From the NCBI RefSeq assembly GCF_013204795.1, contig NZ_JABMKW010000016.1:248001-312000 (forward strand): DNA of 64,000 nt, given 5' to 3'. Below, piece after piece: positions 1 through 8,490 of the stretch. This DNA is from Pedobacter panaciterrae (GTDB lineage Bacteria > Bacteroidota > Bacteroidia > Sphingobacteriales > Sphingobacteriaceae). The notes below the pieces were generated by a model. That model ran no database searches and had not been told where the DNA came from. It was given only the letters and a program-made list of their open reading frames with translations. How positions within the stretch are numbered: the first letter of the stretch is position 1; every line of letters starts with the position of its first letter. The position numbers were made by a program, and so were the translations under genes.

Positions 1-258
1 CTTGCCAAAAATCGTACACACCTGTTCGAATGGTATTATTTTGACCGTAACAACGGCAAACTGTTAATGAAGTACGGCGATCAGGACGTAAAGGGTGGTG
101 AGAAATTCAGAAGTATGAATTACGACATTCATACCGGAGCCTATGCGGGCATCCCAACCAAGCTACTTGCTTTCTTTGTTTCATTAATCTGTGCCGGCAT
201 GCCCATCACAGGCTTTTTAATGTGGTATAACAAAGGGAACAAAAAGCGGTCGAGATAA
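1..258 (+). CDS. PepSY-associated TM helix protein, C-terminal part
   Basis: The reading frame is open from base 1, so the gene starts outside the window; only its last 85 residues are present. The tail has the pattern typical of PepSY_TM proteins: a DIHTGAYAGIPTK motif followed by a membrane helix (roughly AFFVSLICAGMPITGFLMW) and a short basic end, NKGNKKRSR. Such proteins are inner-membrane proteins, often found beside siderophore-type TonB receptors and thought to act in iron uptake or reduction; that role is family knowledge only. The internal ATG at 67 is not a credible start because the family signature begins upstream of it. Confidence 0.8.
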   Translation, partial: LAKNRTHLFEWYYFDRNNGKLLMKYGDQDVKGGEKFRSMNYDIHTGAYAGIPTKLLAFFVSLICAGMPITGFLMWYNKGNKKRSR

Positions 259-345
259 GTATCCTCAATTTAGTTGATTGCCACCTGGTAGTGCGTAAAA
301 CATTTTTTAACTTTAATCAAATGTTTAGTGGAAATCGAAGATAAT

Positions 346-837
346 ATGGATTCTAATGTAAAGATTATCAGTAGCGATGAAGGAGAAACATTAGCGATAG
401 CTGGTGGCAATTACAGAATTGTAATCTCCGGAGATCAGACCAATGGCAACTATGCTGTTATTGAAATGACTGTTCCTCCAGGTGGAGGCCCACCACCCCA
501 CTCCCATCCCGAAACTCAGGAAATGTTCCACGTTCTGGAAGGAGAAGTGGAATTTAAAACAGAAGCAGGTAAGCAAACTGTTGGTAAAGATGGCTTTGTA
601 AATATACCCTTTGGTGGGGCGGTACACTGTTTTAAAAACATCTCTGAAAACCATGCACGCTTACTCTGCACGGTGGTACCGGCAGGACTGGAAAATCTAT
701 TTAAGGAAATAGGCGTACCTGTATTGCCGGGTCAGATTCTGCCAGTTCCTGAATTAAACGACAAGCGAAGAGAATTTTTAAAAGAAATAGACCTAAAATA
801 TAATCAGAAAACCTATCCTCCAGACTTTCTAGGCTAG
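346..837 (+). CDS. cupin domain protein
   Basis: A small single-domain cupin of about 163 residues. The first cupin motif is clear: PPPHSHPETQEMFHVLEGE supplies His, His and Glu metal ligands. A second, weaker motif lies around NIPFGGAVHCFKN and supplies the fourth His. The frame is also open to a GTG at 328, but ATG 346 gives the usual short N-terminus (MDSNVKIIS). It has no signal peptide, so it is cytoplasmic. The substrate cannot be read from the sequence; such cupins include small-molecule isomerases, dioxygenases and binding proteins. It stands alone, converging on the TonB-type gene downstream. Confidence 0.8.
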   Translation: MDSNVKIISSDEGETLAIAGGNYRIVISGDQTNGNYAVIEMTVPPGGGPPPHSHPETQEMFHVLEGEVEFKTEAGKQTVGKDGFVNIPFGGAVHCFKNISENHARLLCTVVPAGLENLFKEIGVPVLPGQILPVPELNDKRREFLKEIDLKYNQKTYPPDFLG

Positions 838-889
838 TAGCTAGGGATAGAAGTCTGCAATACCGAAATCATAGAACATTACTGCTACA

Positions 890-3520
890 CTATTGGCCAA
901 TGGCCAATGAAAGATTAAACATTACGTACCTGCCCAACAACGAGGCACTACTAGTAGATTTTACAACATTGCTGACATAATTATTAACTAGTGTTTTTAC
1001 ATCAAAAAGGTTTTTACCTATAATGCTGTATTTTAAGCGTGTGTTTTTAGGCTGATATATGAGCTCCGAATTTAATATATGATAATTCGTTTTGTTAAGC
1101 TGATATAGGTCAAAAGAAACCAATTGTGTTAAACCACCGCCAAATTTAATCCTTGAAGCAGCAGAATATTTACGGACAATGTTATTGTTTATCCTATTAT
1201 CGGCTAAATAAGTGGCATCTTTGATATATTGAAATTGTCCTGAAAAGTTCAATGGAAATTTAAAGCCCGTAGATAGCTTAAAATCAAATGCGTTATTGAA
1301 ATTAGTATAATTATTTATTTGATTGCTAATTGATGCGTAATAATTGGTTTTGGATCGACCAAAATTTAAGGTGAAATCTGTAGAAATAACCGGGATAAAT
1401 TTTTGAAAAACAGCATTTCCTCCTAATTTTTTTATCCCCTTATAAAAATCCAGTTGCGTGTAAAACAAGGTATTATCAAAATAATTAGCGGTAAGAAAAC
1501 CTGATGCGCTATAGCTTGCATTGCCCGATAACTGAAATGAAAAATATTTATCAGAAAAAGATCTGTTGTTATAGTATGCCCGTATGATATGGCTGTTAAA
1601 GTAATATATACGATCTAAACCTGTATTGATATTCCTAACATCTGTTACCAAACTGTTTTTGTAATAATCAAAATCATCCGTGGAGGTATTCTGAATTTTG
1701 TAATTTAAGGACAGCTGCTGATAATCACTTAATTTAGCAGTGATGTTGAGTTCTGGCTGTAAGTAAAAGTAGGTGCTATCCTGCTCATACACACTAATAT
1801 GTTTTATGTTTCCCCTTAATAAACCCTGCACTTTGATAATTTTGTTATCGAAAGTATATTTCGCCGCTAGATAAAGTAACCGACTATCCGTAACAACATC
1901 ATTTTGAAAATCTTCTCCAAGAAGGGTTTGATTAAAATTATCTACCCTATAAAGATTAGTAAAGGTTTGTGTTTGTTTAATGTTACCTCCCCCATTTAAG
2001 TAGAAATAGTTGTATCCCGATTTTTTTAGTAGTTGAGCATCAACCGTAACTGTATTTAGCGTATTCGAAGCATTTTGAAGCAGATTTTTGGCACCGTTAA
2101 ATAAAGGAATTTGACTGTATAGATCAGAAATTGATCCGTAGCTTTGCTCAATTTTCTGGTTAAGGGTAGTCATTGTGGCCACAAATGCAGTAGATGCATT
2201 GGCTTTTTGAACATAACTTATTTCTCCCTTAAAGGATTTAACCTTATCCTCCTGACTTTGATTGACCAGATTTTCAGTTTCAGCATTAAAAAAGGAAGTA
2301 TCCAGAGAGGCGTAAGTTGAGGGTTTAAAAGTATAGGATATGGCAGAGGATAAGCGAGAAGCCCTGCCAATTCTTTGTTGTACACCCAACTCTATTTGAT
2401 AATTCTTGTCGTTAGAAGACCTTGTTTCCCGGTCTTCGGTAGTTATAGGTTCTGGGCCAAGGAAAATTTGCGTGTTAGATCGTTCATCAGAAAGCTTATT
2501 GCGGATTGCATAAGCACCGAATGTAAGTTTAAGGTTTTTATTAGCATGGCTCACAGCAGAAAGACTTCCTGAAAGCGTGTTATTAAGACGAAAGTTATTG
2601 TTGTCGAATGGGTTAGTATCTCCTATAGCATGATTAATTAACTTGCCGTTTGAGTTGTTGTATGCTGTTTTACTATTAAGGCTTAACAAATCTTCCTGGT
2701 ATTTGCCCGTATTGTTATTGCTTATGTAAGAGAAGGCCTTAATTCTTTTGTATAGAGAAACCACATTGGCAGACACATCGTTTCTTTTATTGATGCCAAC
2801 CGCCAGATCTGCACTCCCTAAAATACTTTTATTGTTTTTTAATTTAAGATTTAAGACAACCTCATCAGAGCTTATTATTCCATTCAATAGGTCATCTTCG
2901 ATATAATTCTCTATTGCTTGTACCTGTTCTACAAGCTGGGGTTTCAAATTTTGGGTTATGGTTTTATAATTCTCACCCGTCATATCGTCCCCCTCTAATA
3001 AAACCTTGGTGATTTTTTGTTGGTTATAAGTGATCGTGCCATCTTTACTTACAGACATGCCTGGCATTTTTCTGATCACACTTTCAATGTTCTTATCCTC
3101 CGCGGTTGTTAATTTAGCTACGTTAAAACTGGTCGTATCATTATGAATTGCTACAGTCGGTTTTTCAGCCTTAATGTTTATTTGCTCTAATTGTTTTGGG
3201 TCATCAAGTAATTCGAAGTTATGACTAATTACATTGCCGTTAAAGGTACTCGATTCTAATTTTAGTGTATCGGTTTTTAGACCGATGTAACTGGCTATTA
3301 AGTATATAAATTTCGCACCGCCTAAATTCGCTTCTAAAACGAAGAGCCCATTGGTATTGCTGTTTGTATAAGAAAGGATAGTACTGTCTGCTGTTTTTAA
3401 CTGCAAAGTTGCATATGCAAGCGGCTGCCCGCCAGTAGTAACCTTACCATTTAAAGTTAATTTTTGCCCGAAACCGGCAAAAGATATTAAAATAAATAAG
3501 AGTGAAAATACAAATTTCAA
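890..3520 (-). CDS. outer-membrane beta-barrel (TonB-receptor-like), GLPGLI partner
   Basis: 876 residues. A signal peptide (cleavage near GFGQ) is followed by a carboxypeptidase-regulatory-like beta-sandwich at about residues 20-110, then a plug-like region containing VIRKMPGMSVSKDGTITYN and KVLLEGDDMTGENY. The remaining 600 or so residues are barrel-like, rich in aromatic, Asn and Ser residues. This is the architecture of Bacteroidetes outer-membrane beta-barrel family proteins related to TonB receptors; no N-terminal STN domain is seen. It starts 5 bp after the GLPGLI gene stop, so the two are surely co-transcribed, a pairing common in this phylum. The ligand is unknown. The stop codon overlaps a short palindrome at 892-908. 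Confidence 0.85.
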   Translation of the reverse strand: MKFVFSLLFILISFAGFGQKLTLNGKVTTGGQPLAYATLQLKTADSTILSYTNSNTNGLFVLEANLGGAKFIYLIASYIGLKTDTLKLESSTFNGNVISHNFELLDDPKQLEQINIKAEKPTVAIHNDTTSFNVAKLTTAEDKNIESVIRKMPGMSVSKDGTITYNQQKITKVLLEGDDMTGENYKTITQNLKPQLVEQVQAIENYIEDDLLNGIISSDEVVLNLKLKNNKSILGSADLAVGINKRNDVSANVVSLYKRIKAFSYISNNNTGKYQEDLLSLNSKTAYNNSNGKLINHAIGDTNPFDNNNFRLNNTLSGSLSAVSHANKNLKLTFGAYAIRNKLSDERSNTQIFLGPEPITTEDRETRSSNDKNYQIELGVQQRIGRASRLSSAISYTFKPSTYASLDTSFFNAETENLVNQSQEDKVKSFKGEISYVQKANASTAFVATMTTLNQKIEQSYGSISDLYSQIPLFNGAKNLLQNASNTLNTVTVDAQLLKKSGYNYFYLNGGGNIKQTQTFTNLYRVDNFNQTLLGEDFQNDVVTDSRLLYLAAKYTFDNKIIKVQGLLRGNIKHISVYEQDSTYFYLQPELNITAKLSDYQQLSLNYKIQNTSTDDFDYYKNSLVTDVRNINTGLDRIYYFNSHIIRAYYNNRSFSDKYFSFQLSGNASYSASGFLTANYFDNTLFYTQLDFYKGIKKLGGNAVFQKFIPVISTDFTLNFGRSKTNYYASISNQINNYTNFNNAFDFKLSTGFKFPLNFSGQFQYIKDATYLADNRINNNIVRKYSAASRIKFGGGLTQLVSFDLYQLNKTNYHILNSELIYQPKNTRLKYSIIGKNLFDVKTLVNNYVSNVVKSTSSASLLGRYVMFNLSLAIGQ

Positions 3521-3525
3521 AACAA

Positions 3526-4302
3526 CTAAAGTTTTTCCATTTTGGGCGGTAAAGTTACTGTGAAAGACGAGCTTCCCCCACTGCTATTCTGCTGCTCACT
3601 TGCCCTCGATAGCGCTGCATTTTGGGCAACACGTTTTTTATAAGCTGCAATAAAATAGGCATGGCTTACAGCCTTCTCTTTTGAATAAGAAAAGGGAATA
3701 CTGATTATTTTGGGGTCGAATACTGCTTTTAGATTAATGCCGGTAAGTTCATAATTATATTTCCCTTCTAAATCTTTTGCAACAATGATTAAACCGGGCA
3801 GTCCGCAGAACTTCCATGGTCCATTTGGTACAGAAATGGCGTCGGTAAACCAAACTTCAAATTGACGCCCTCTAAAGTTGGTAGTTGCCCGTGTACAGCT
3901 ATAGTTTAATATTTTTTTCTTTTCCTTAGTTATTGTCCACTTAAAATTAGCCAGTGTATCCTTAATCAAATAAATATTACGCTCTATAAAGTCTGAAAGT
4001 TGAAGTTCATTTTTGCTGAAATCTTTGTAAACAAATATGGGCTTGCTATTTTTCAGAACTTTCGTTTCCACGAAACTATTATCTCCGTCTGCTACTATGG
4101 TGTTAGATAAATTTTTAGGTAGGTTTATCTCAATAGACTTGTTTCCGGAAAAATAAACTATACTGTTTATCTCTGTAGCGCTACTGACACCATCGTTTTT
4201 TGTTAACTTATAATTTATCGTTCCTTTAACTTGTGCGCTTATATTAAACGTTAAAAAGCACAATATAAAAGCAAAGCTTAGAGTCGATTTGTTTTGATAC
4301 AT
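3526..4302 (-). CDS. GLPGLI family protein
   Basis: 258 residues with an N-terminal signal peptide (SFAFILCFLTFNISAQ). The family-defining motif is present as GPWKFCGLPGLIIVAKD about two thirds along, preceded by the characteristic VWFTDAISVPNGP. GLPGLI proteins are exported Bacteroidetes proteins of unknown biochemical role. They are repeatedly found next to TonB-dependent or barrel proteins, as here, where the barrel gene follows after 5 bp. The C-terminus is Ser-rich and ends LPPKMEKL. It is the first gene of a two-gene transcription unit; the terminator of the small gene upstream lies in between. Confidence 0.9.
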   Translation of the reverse strand: MYQNKSTLSFAFILCFLTFNISAQVKGTINYKLTKNDGVSSATEINSIVYFSGNKSIEINLPKNLSNTIVADGDNSFVETKVLKNSKPIFVYKDFSKNELQLSDFIERNIYLIKDTLANFKWTITKEKKKILNYSCTRATTNFRGRQFEVWFTDAISVPNGPWKFCGLPGLIIVAKDLEGKYNYELTGINLKAVFDPKIISIPFSYSKEKAVSHAYFIAAYKKRVAQNAALSRASEQQNSSGGSSSFTVTLPPKMEKL

Positions 4303-4335
4303 AAATTGTAAGGATATGAGAGGTGGGTATAATTT

Positions 4336-4380
4336 AAAAAAGATGAGTTCTCCTTTTACAAAGCAGCACTCATCTTTTTG
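4336..4380 (-). terminator. intrinsic terminator of the small exported protein gene
   Basis: A perfect 12-bp stem (4337-4348 with 4368-4379) with a 19-nt loop. Read on the minus strand it is followed by a T-rich run. It lies just downstream of the small exported protein gene (stop at 4452) and separates it from the GLPGLI gene. Confidence 0.75.
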
Positions 4381-4451
4381 TTTTCAAACAGTAGAATAAA
4401 GCCTAAATACGTTTTATAATAAGGGTAATTAAACCGTTAAGGTTTCTTGGC

Positions 4452-4718
4452 TTAATAAACGTGAATAGGGCTTGATGGGTCGTCATTTACCGCTGCCTCT
4501 ACGGCATTTTGACGTGCTCTTGCAGCATCCATTGCGGCTCCGCAGGTTGCACCACTACCATAGTAAGTATAAGAGCCGTAAACAGAACCATCTGGATACA
4601 CATAAGTTACCGTAAGTGCTGCGTTACACTGCTTAGCAGCAGCAGTAGAAATTAAAGGAGAAGCGAATGTAGCAATGCCGATTAAGCACAACGCTACGAA
4701 AGAAGAGGTTTTTTTCAT
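4452..4718 (-). CDS. small exported protein of unknown function
   Basis: About 88 residues from the ATG at 4718, which begins a textbook signal peptide: MKKTSS, a hydrophobic core, then a cleavage region near STAAAKQ. An in-frame ATG 48 bp upstream would put an unlikely polar stretch before the signal and is rejected. The mature part is about 60 residues with two Cys (AKQCNAAL and GATCGAAM), a Tyr/Gly-rich VYPDGSVYGSYTYYGSG segment and an Ala-rich helix. The two Cys could form a disulphide in the periplasm or outside. I recognise no family. It is monocistronic, with its own terminator. Confidence 0.65.
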   Translation of the reverse strand: MKKTSSFVALCLIGIATFASPLISTAAAKQCNAALTVTYVYPDGSVYGSYTYYGSGATCGAAMDAARARQNAVEAAVNDDPSSPIHVY

Positions 4719-4766
4719 AGAAATAGATTGAGGATTAATTTTTCGATAATAATTTACACTTATCAT

Positions 4767-5217
4767 GCCAAACGAGCAGCTTTAAAAGATAATGGCATTT
4801 TTAACCCTCAAAAAAAGAAATAAAGTTGGCAAGTACTGATTAGATAATACTGATAGCGCTCAGGTATTTGTATGTTAAATTATACATCCCTGTCAAATAA
4901 ATGTATTAAATTTTTAAGTAAACACGCTTACTCGTATCCTTATTAGAAGCTGATGCAACTACGATGTAGCAATGCAGCTCTTCGCCAATATAGACTCGAA
5001 GAATTTAATCCCGGTATCTGGTTAGACACCACATTATGGTTCGGCAGTGCTTGCTTCAGTATCAACTTCGATACTTCTCCGATATATCTTCTTAGCAACT
5101 TTGATGCACGTCCGTTCCGAGATGAAGATACACCGAAGTTGCTAAGACGTTGATACGAATTTGATACTGAAACAGTCCAGAAGCAAGTCAGAAGCATCCC
5201 AGAAGCAAAGCAAGGAT
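4767..5217. other. 450-bp gap with a long imperfect inverted repeat
   Basis: No convincing gene lies here; short frames on both strands are by-products of the inverted repeat. The first 150 bases are AT-rich and look like promoter DNA for the small exported protein gene. The rest, from about 4930, is visibly less AT-rich than its surroundings and consists largely of the inverted repeat listed separately. Confidence 0.5.
5055..5171. repeat. nested imperfect inverted repeat
   Basis: Outer arms 5055-5071 and 5154-5171 match at all but one or two positions (TTCAGTATCAA core). Inner arms 5090-5101 and 5136-5147 match perfectly over 12 bp (TCTTAGCAACTT). The centre spans about 34 nt. The whole could fold into a cruciform or long hairpin of about 115 nt. 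Base composition differs from the AT-rich surroundings. It may be a decayed short mobile element or a folded RNA; neither can be proved here. Confidence 0.6.
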
Positions 5218-6162
5218 TCACTTCAGCCATGAAACTTTATGCTCACTTTTATGTTTTTTACCTATGATGTCCGCATATAGCGCCGGTCTTCTGGCCATAA
5301 TATATCTTGAGCCACCCGCATCGGTAAGTTTTTCAGGATCTAATTCCGCCACTGAAATTTCATTATCTAAAGATCTGCATTCCGCTATGATCTCACCAAA
5401 CGGATCCAAAATCATGGAACAACCATTTTTCAACTGATCGTCGTCCATTCCAATAGGATTTGAAAATACTGCGTAAACAGCATTATCATAGGCTCTTGCA
5501 GGCAACCACTTCATCAACCATTTCCTGCCTTTATCACCATCAAATTCTTTCCTCAGTAACTGGGCGTTCGCATTTTTGTCCCTCCACAGGCTAGCGTCAA
5601 CAAATCCCGCCCCTGGTCTGCTTGATGGTGTACACATCGTTACATGTGGCATAAAAATCACCTGAGCTCCTAAAAGTCTTGTTGCTCTTACATTCTCAAT
5701 AATGTTATTATCGTAGCAAATTAAAATCCCACATTTCCAGCCTTGCAATTCAAATACAGTATAGGCAGACCCCGGCTTGATATAGGGATTAATGAACGGG
5801 TGTAACTTGCGGTGACTAGAGATTAAGCCGTTTCCATCTATACATACATATGCTTTATAGAGTTCATTATTTTCATCTTTCTCAAATAGACCTGCGAGAA
5901 TAACAATTCCATATTTCTTTGCAAATCCAATGAGAGCAGCTACGCTCGGTCCATTTGGTATGCTTTCACTAAGCACTAACATTTGCTCATAGCTAAGGTT
6001 CCTTGCAAACGTATAACCTGTAATCGAACATTCATGAAAACTAATAACATCAGCCCCATCCTTTGCTGCCTGTTCGGAAAGCTGTTCAATCATTTTAAGA
6101 TTATACTCCTTGTCGCCACTTTTGTTTTCAAATTGCGCAGTAGCTATTTTTATTTTTTTCAT
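5218..6162 (-). CDS. carbon-nitrogen hydrolase (nitrilase superfamily)
   Basis: 314 residues covering a whole nitrilase-superfamily domain. The catalytic triad is visible: Glu44 in FHECS, Lys119 in HRKLHP, and Cys149 in ILICYDN. The Cys context CYDN differs from the CYD.RFPE motif of typical amidases. The enzyme should hydrolyse a C-N bond of an amide, nitrile or carbamoyl compound; the substrate cannot be told. There is no signal peptide, so it is cytoplasmic. The gene lies 99 bp downstream of an AraC-family regulator on the same strand, which may control it. Confidence 0.85.
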   Translation of the reverse strand: MKKIKIATAQFENKSGDKEYNLKMIEQLSEQAAKDGADVISFHECSITGYTFARNLSYEQMLVLSESIPNGPSVAALIGFAKKYGIVILAGLFEKDENNELYKAYVCIDGNGLISSHRKLHPFINPYIKPGSAYTVFELQGWKCGILICYDNNIIENVRATRLLGAQVIFMPHVTMCTPSSRPGAGFVDASLWRDKNANAQLLRKEFDGDKGRKWLMKWLPARAYDNAVYAVFSNPIGMDDDQLKNGCSMILDPFGEIIAECRSLDNEISVAELDPEKLTDAGGSRYIMARRPALYADIIGKKHKSEHKVSWLK

Positions 6163-6261
6163 GACACAAAATTATCCCTCGGCCTTCAACAATGATTGGA
6201 AAATTCCGACAACCATATACATATCACTAAAAACTATATTGATGGAAATGAAGATTCAGCC

Positions 6262-7068
6262 CTAAAACCGCATAAAATTAATTGCAAGCTTATTGACATT
6301 TAACCTGTATTCCATCGGTGTAATACCGGTCATTGTCTTGAAATAATTGTTCAGGTGAGATTGATCATAATAACCAGCTTTATAAACCGCAGTAGTCAGT
6401 TTGCTTTCAGCAGAAAGATCTCTGAAGATCTTTAAAAAGTGCTGGAACCGAATTACATTCATGAACTTTTTTGGTGAAACACCAATCTGCCTGCGATAGA
6501 GTCTTTCCAGCTGTCGCTCACTCACTTGTAGTTCCTTCAGCAAGTTTTCCATTCTAATAAGCCCCTCATGTTTATTGATAATTTCAAGGCTAAAAAGCAG
6601 ATCATGATTCAAACCGCTGCTCTTTTGGAAACGCTCAAGGAGAAAGCTTTCTATGGTGTCAATTACCTCATGAAGACTTTTACTTTTCGCCGCCTTTCGT
6701 TCAAACGGAATCGCCTCAGCTCCGATAAGATCAGTGGGAAGAAATATCCCATCATTTAGCTCATCAGCAGACATCCCAAATAATAAATTAAGTGCAAATG
6801 GGCGTAATACAACAACCAACAAAGCCATTTGACCCTGAATTTTAAGATCTCTATAGGCAGACATTTGGCCATAAATAAACATCGATGGCAATTGATCTCC
6901 AAATGGATAATCACTCGTGCTGATCAGCATATTTTTAGTCAGCGGAACGACTATGCCTGGTTGTCCGTCAGAAAACAAACGATATGTCATCTCCTCCAAC
7001 TCATTGGTATGCAATAATAAATAATGCCTGATAAATGGCACTAGCTTTTTACTCGGTTCAAACTGCAT
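6262..7068 (-). CDS. AraC-family transcriptional regulator
   Basis: 268 residues. The N-terminal 150 residues form a ligand or sensor domain of the type seen in many Bacteroidetes AraC proteins (YRLFSDGQPGIVVPL, then LVVVLRPFALNLLFG). The C-terminal 100 residues hold two helix-turn-helix motifs, ending in the family signature YKAGYYDQSHLNNYFKTMTG followed by TPMEYR. It is a cytoplasmic DNA-binding protein. It lies 99 bp upstream of the nitrilase-family gene on the same strand, which makes that gene its likely target; this is inference from position. Confidence 0.88.
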   Translation of the reverse strand: MQFEPSKKLVPFIRHYLLLHTNELEEMTYRLFSDGQPGIVVPLTKNMLISTSDYPFGDQLPSMFIYGQMSAYRDLKIQGQMALLVVVLRPFALNLLFGMSADELNDGIFLPTDLIGAEAIPFERKAAKSKSLHEVIDTIESFLLERFQKSSGLNHDLLFSLEIINKHEGLIRMENLLKELQVSERQLERLYRRQIGVSPKKFMNVIRFQHFLKIFRDLSAESKLTTAVYKAGYYDQSHLNNYFKTMTGITPMEYRLNVNKLAINFMRF

Positions 7069-7556
7069 TTTACTTAATCTATAAAAATAAGTTTATTCCA
7101 TCTCTTTTGTAAAGATAACATGATTGAACCATACTTCACCACCCGAGATCGAACTGTAAAATCTTCTTTTCTGTGCAATGGAGGCACATTACAAAATATA
7201 AAACCAAAAACCCCTCTCTAAGTACTTTAGAGAGGGGTTTGTACCGTGGAGTAGGAATACCTTGAACATATGGAACGCTTTTTATCGCTCATTGAGCCAA
7301 TAATTGATTGATTTAGAAAAAAAGAGATGATTATGATACAGGCTCTTTTCATCAATAACTAGCTTCAACAATTAGACTTATTTATTTGATCCATATGTGA
7401 GCCTTTTACTATGAGATTAGTCTACTGCAACCACCACATTTTCATTCGTTTCCACTTTATCATCAACTTCAGTTTATTAGCTGGCAGTTATCGGGCCACC
7501 CTCTAAATTAGCAATACTAATGCTCAATTCCCCAAAATCAAATGGTTTTACCGTCT
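7069..7556. other. 488-bp gap with terminator-like hairpin and gene relics
   Basis: No intact gene. It contains a strong hairpin (7208-7240), a tRNA-end-like flank and a peptide-like relic (7256-7310), and a minus-strand relic frame (7417-7557). The rest shows nothing I recognise. Confidence 0.5.
7208..7240 (-). terminator. minus-strand terminator-like hairpin, cassette 1
   Basis: A perfect 14-bp stem (7208-7221 with 7227-7240) and 5-nt loop, followed on the minus strand by a T-rich run. Upstream of it on the minus strand is TTCAAGG..ACGGTAC, resembling the 3' end of a tRNA. The same arrangement recurs near 11.97 and 14.79 kb. Confidence 0.6.
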
Positions 7557-7557
7557 T
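7417..7557 (-). pseudogene. possible C-terminal gene relic
   Basis: On the minus strand, just past the AraC stop and in another frame, 26 protein-like codons read KPFDFGELSISIANLEGGP and so on, then two adjacent stops, then 18 acidic codons (TEVDDKVETNENVVVAVD) and a stop. The composition is protein-like, but no start or family is visible. It could be the eroded end of a lost gene; the case is weak. Confidence 0.25.
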
Positions 7558-8471
7558 TAATTAAATGAATGTCTGAACTCCAAAGGCGAAACATTTGTCT
7601 TTGTCTTGAAAAGTTTACTAAACGATTGTGAATGTTCAAAGCCCAATTCATAAGCAATTTCCGAAACGGAAAGATTTGTAGTTGATAATTTTTCTTTAGC
7701 TTTTTCTATGATTGCGTTCTGAATGTATTGTTGTGTGTTAAGCCCTGTCAATGAACTCAACATGTCACTCAAATAGCGTTGCGATAGCTTTAATTCTGTA
7801 CTGATGTATTTCACTGATGGCAAGCCATTTTTCAGACTGTTTTCTTCTCCAAAATAGCTGTTTAAAAGTTCGTCCAAAGAAGTTATGATGTCGTGATTGA
7901 TTGCTTTCCTCGTGATAAATTGCCTGTTGTAAAAACGATTGCTATAATTCAATAACAATTCTATTTGCGACACCAAAACATCCTGGCTGAAACTGTCAAT
8001 ATTGTTGTCTAATTCATTGGCTATTGTAGCAAATAAATTGGCTATAATTTCTTTTTCTTTTGCTGATAGAAATAAGGCTTCTGAAACATCGTAAGAGAAA
8101 AAGCCGTATTGATTTATTGTTTTTCCTAATGGATAATTTCGGATAAAGTCCGGATGAAAATACAAAGCGATACCTTCATAGCTTTCTATGTCTTCCGGTG
8201 AAAAAACAATTTGTTTTGGTTTCAAAAATGCTAATCCGCCTTCTTCAAAGTCGTAATATCCCTGTCCGTATTTTATGTGTCCTGTAAATGTAGGCTTAAA
8301 GGAAATCTTGTAGAAATCAAGACTTACTTTTTGCCCTTTTGGAAACATTTCAATCGAAACATTATTATAGTCAACCAATGCAATCAGCGGGTGCAATGGT
8401 GCAGGAAATCCCAATATCCGCACCAATTGCGATATACTTTTAATGTGATTGATATTAGATTGTTGTTGCAT
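7557..8471 (-). CDS. AraC-family transcriptional regulator of the AKR-SDR operon
   Basis: 304 residues. The N-terminal half is a cupin-like sensor domain (FKPTFTGHIKYGQGYYDFEEGG, then a PKQIVFSPED strand). The C-terminal 100 residues carry the AraC double helix-turn-helix, with the signature IAYELGFEHSQSFSKLFKTK followed by SPLEFRHSF. It is the last gene of a minus-strand unit after an aldo/keto reductase and an SDR, with 19 bp between SDR and this gene. AraC-SDR-AKR groups are common and mobile in Bacteroidetes. It probably controls its own operon in response to a small molecule; this is inference. Confidence 0.88.
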   Translation of the reverse strand: MQQQSNINHIKSISQLVRILGFPAPLHPLIALVDYNNVSIEMFPKGQKVSLDFYKISFKPTFTGHIKYGQGYYDFEEGGLAFLKPKQIVFSPEDIESYEGIALYFHPDFIRNYPLGKTINQYGFFSYDVSEALFLSAKEKEIIANLFATIANELDNNIDSFSQDVLVSQIELLLNYSNRFYNRQFITRKAINHDIITSLDELLNSYFGEENSLKNGLPSVKYISTELKLSQRYLSDMLSSLTGLNTQQYIQNAIIEKAKEKLSTTNLSVSEIAYELGFEHSQSFSKLFKTKTNVSPLEFRHSFN

Positions 8472-8490
8472 TTTTGGTTTACGAATTTAA

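Noticed and set aside
4943-5230. Overlapping frames on both strands in the 4.9-5.2 kb gap
   Set aside because: They are by-products of the inverted repeat; neither looks like a protein, and one overlaps the nitrilase-family gene end.
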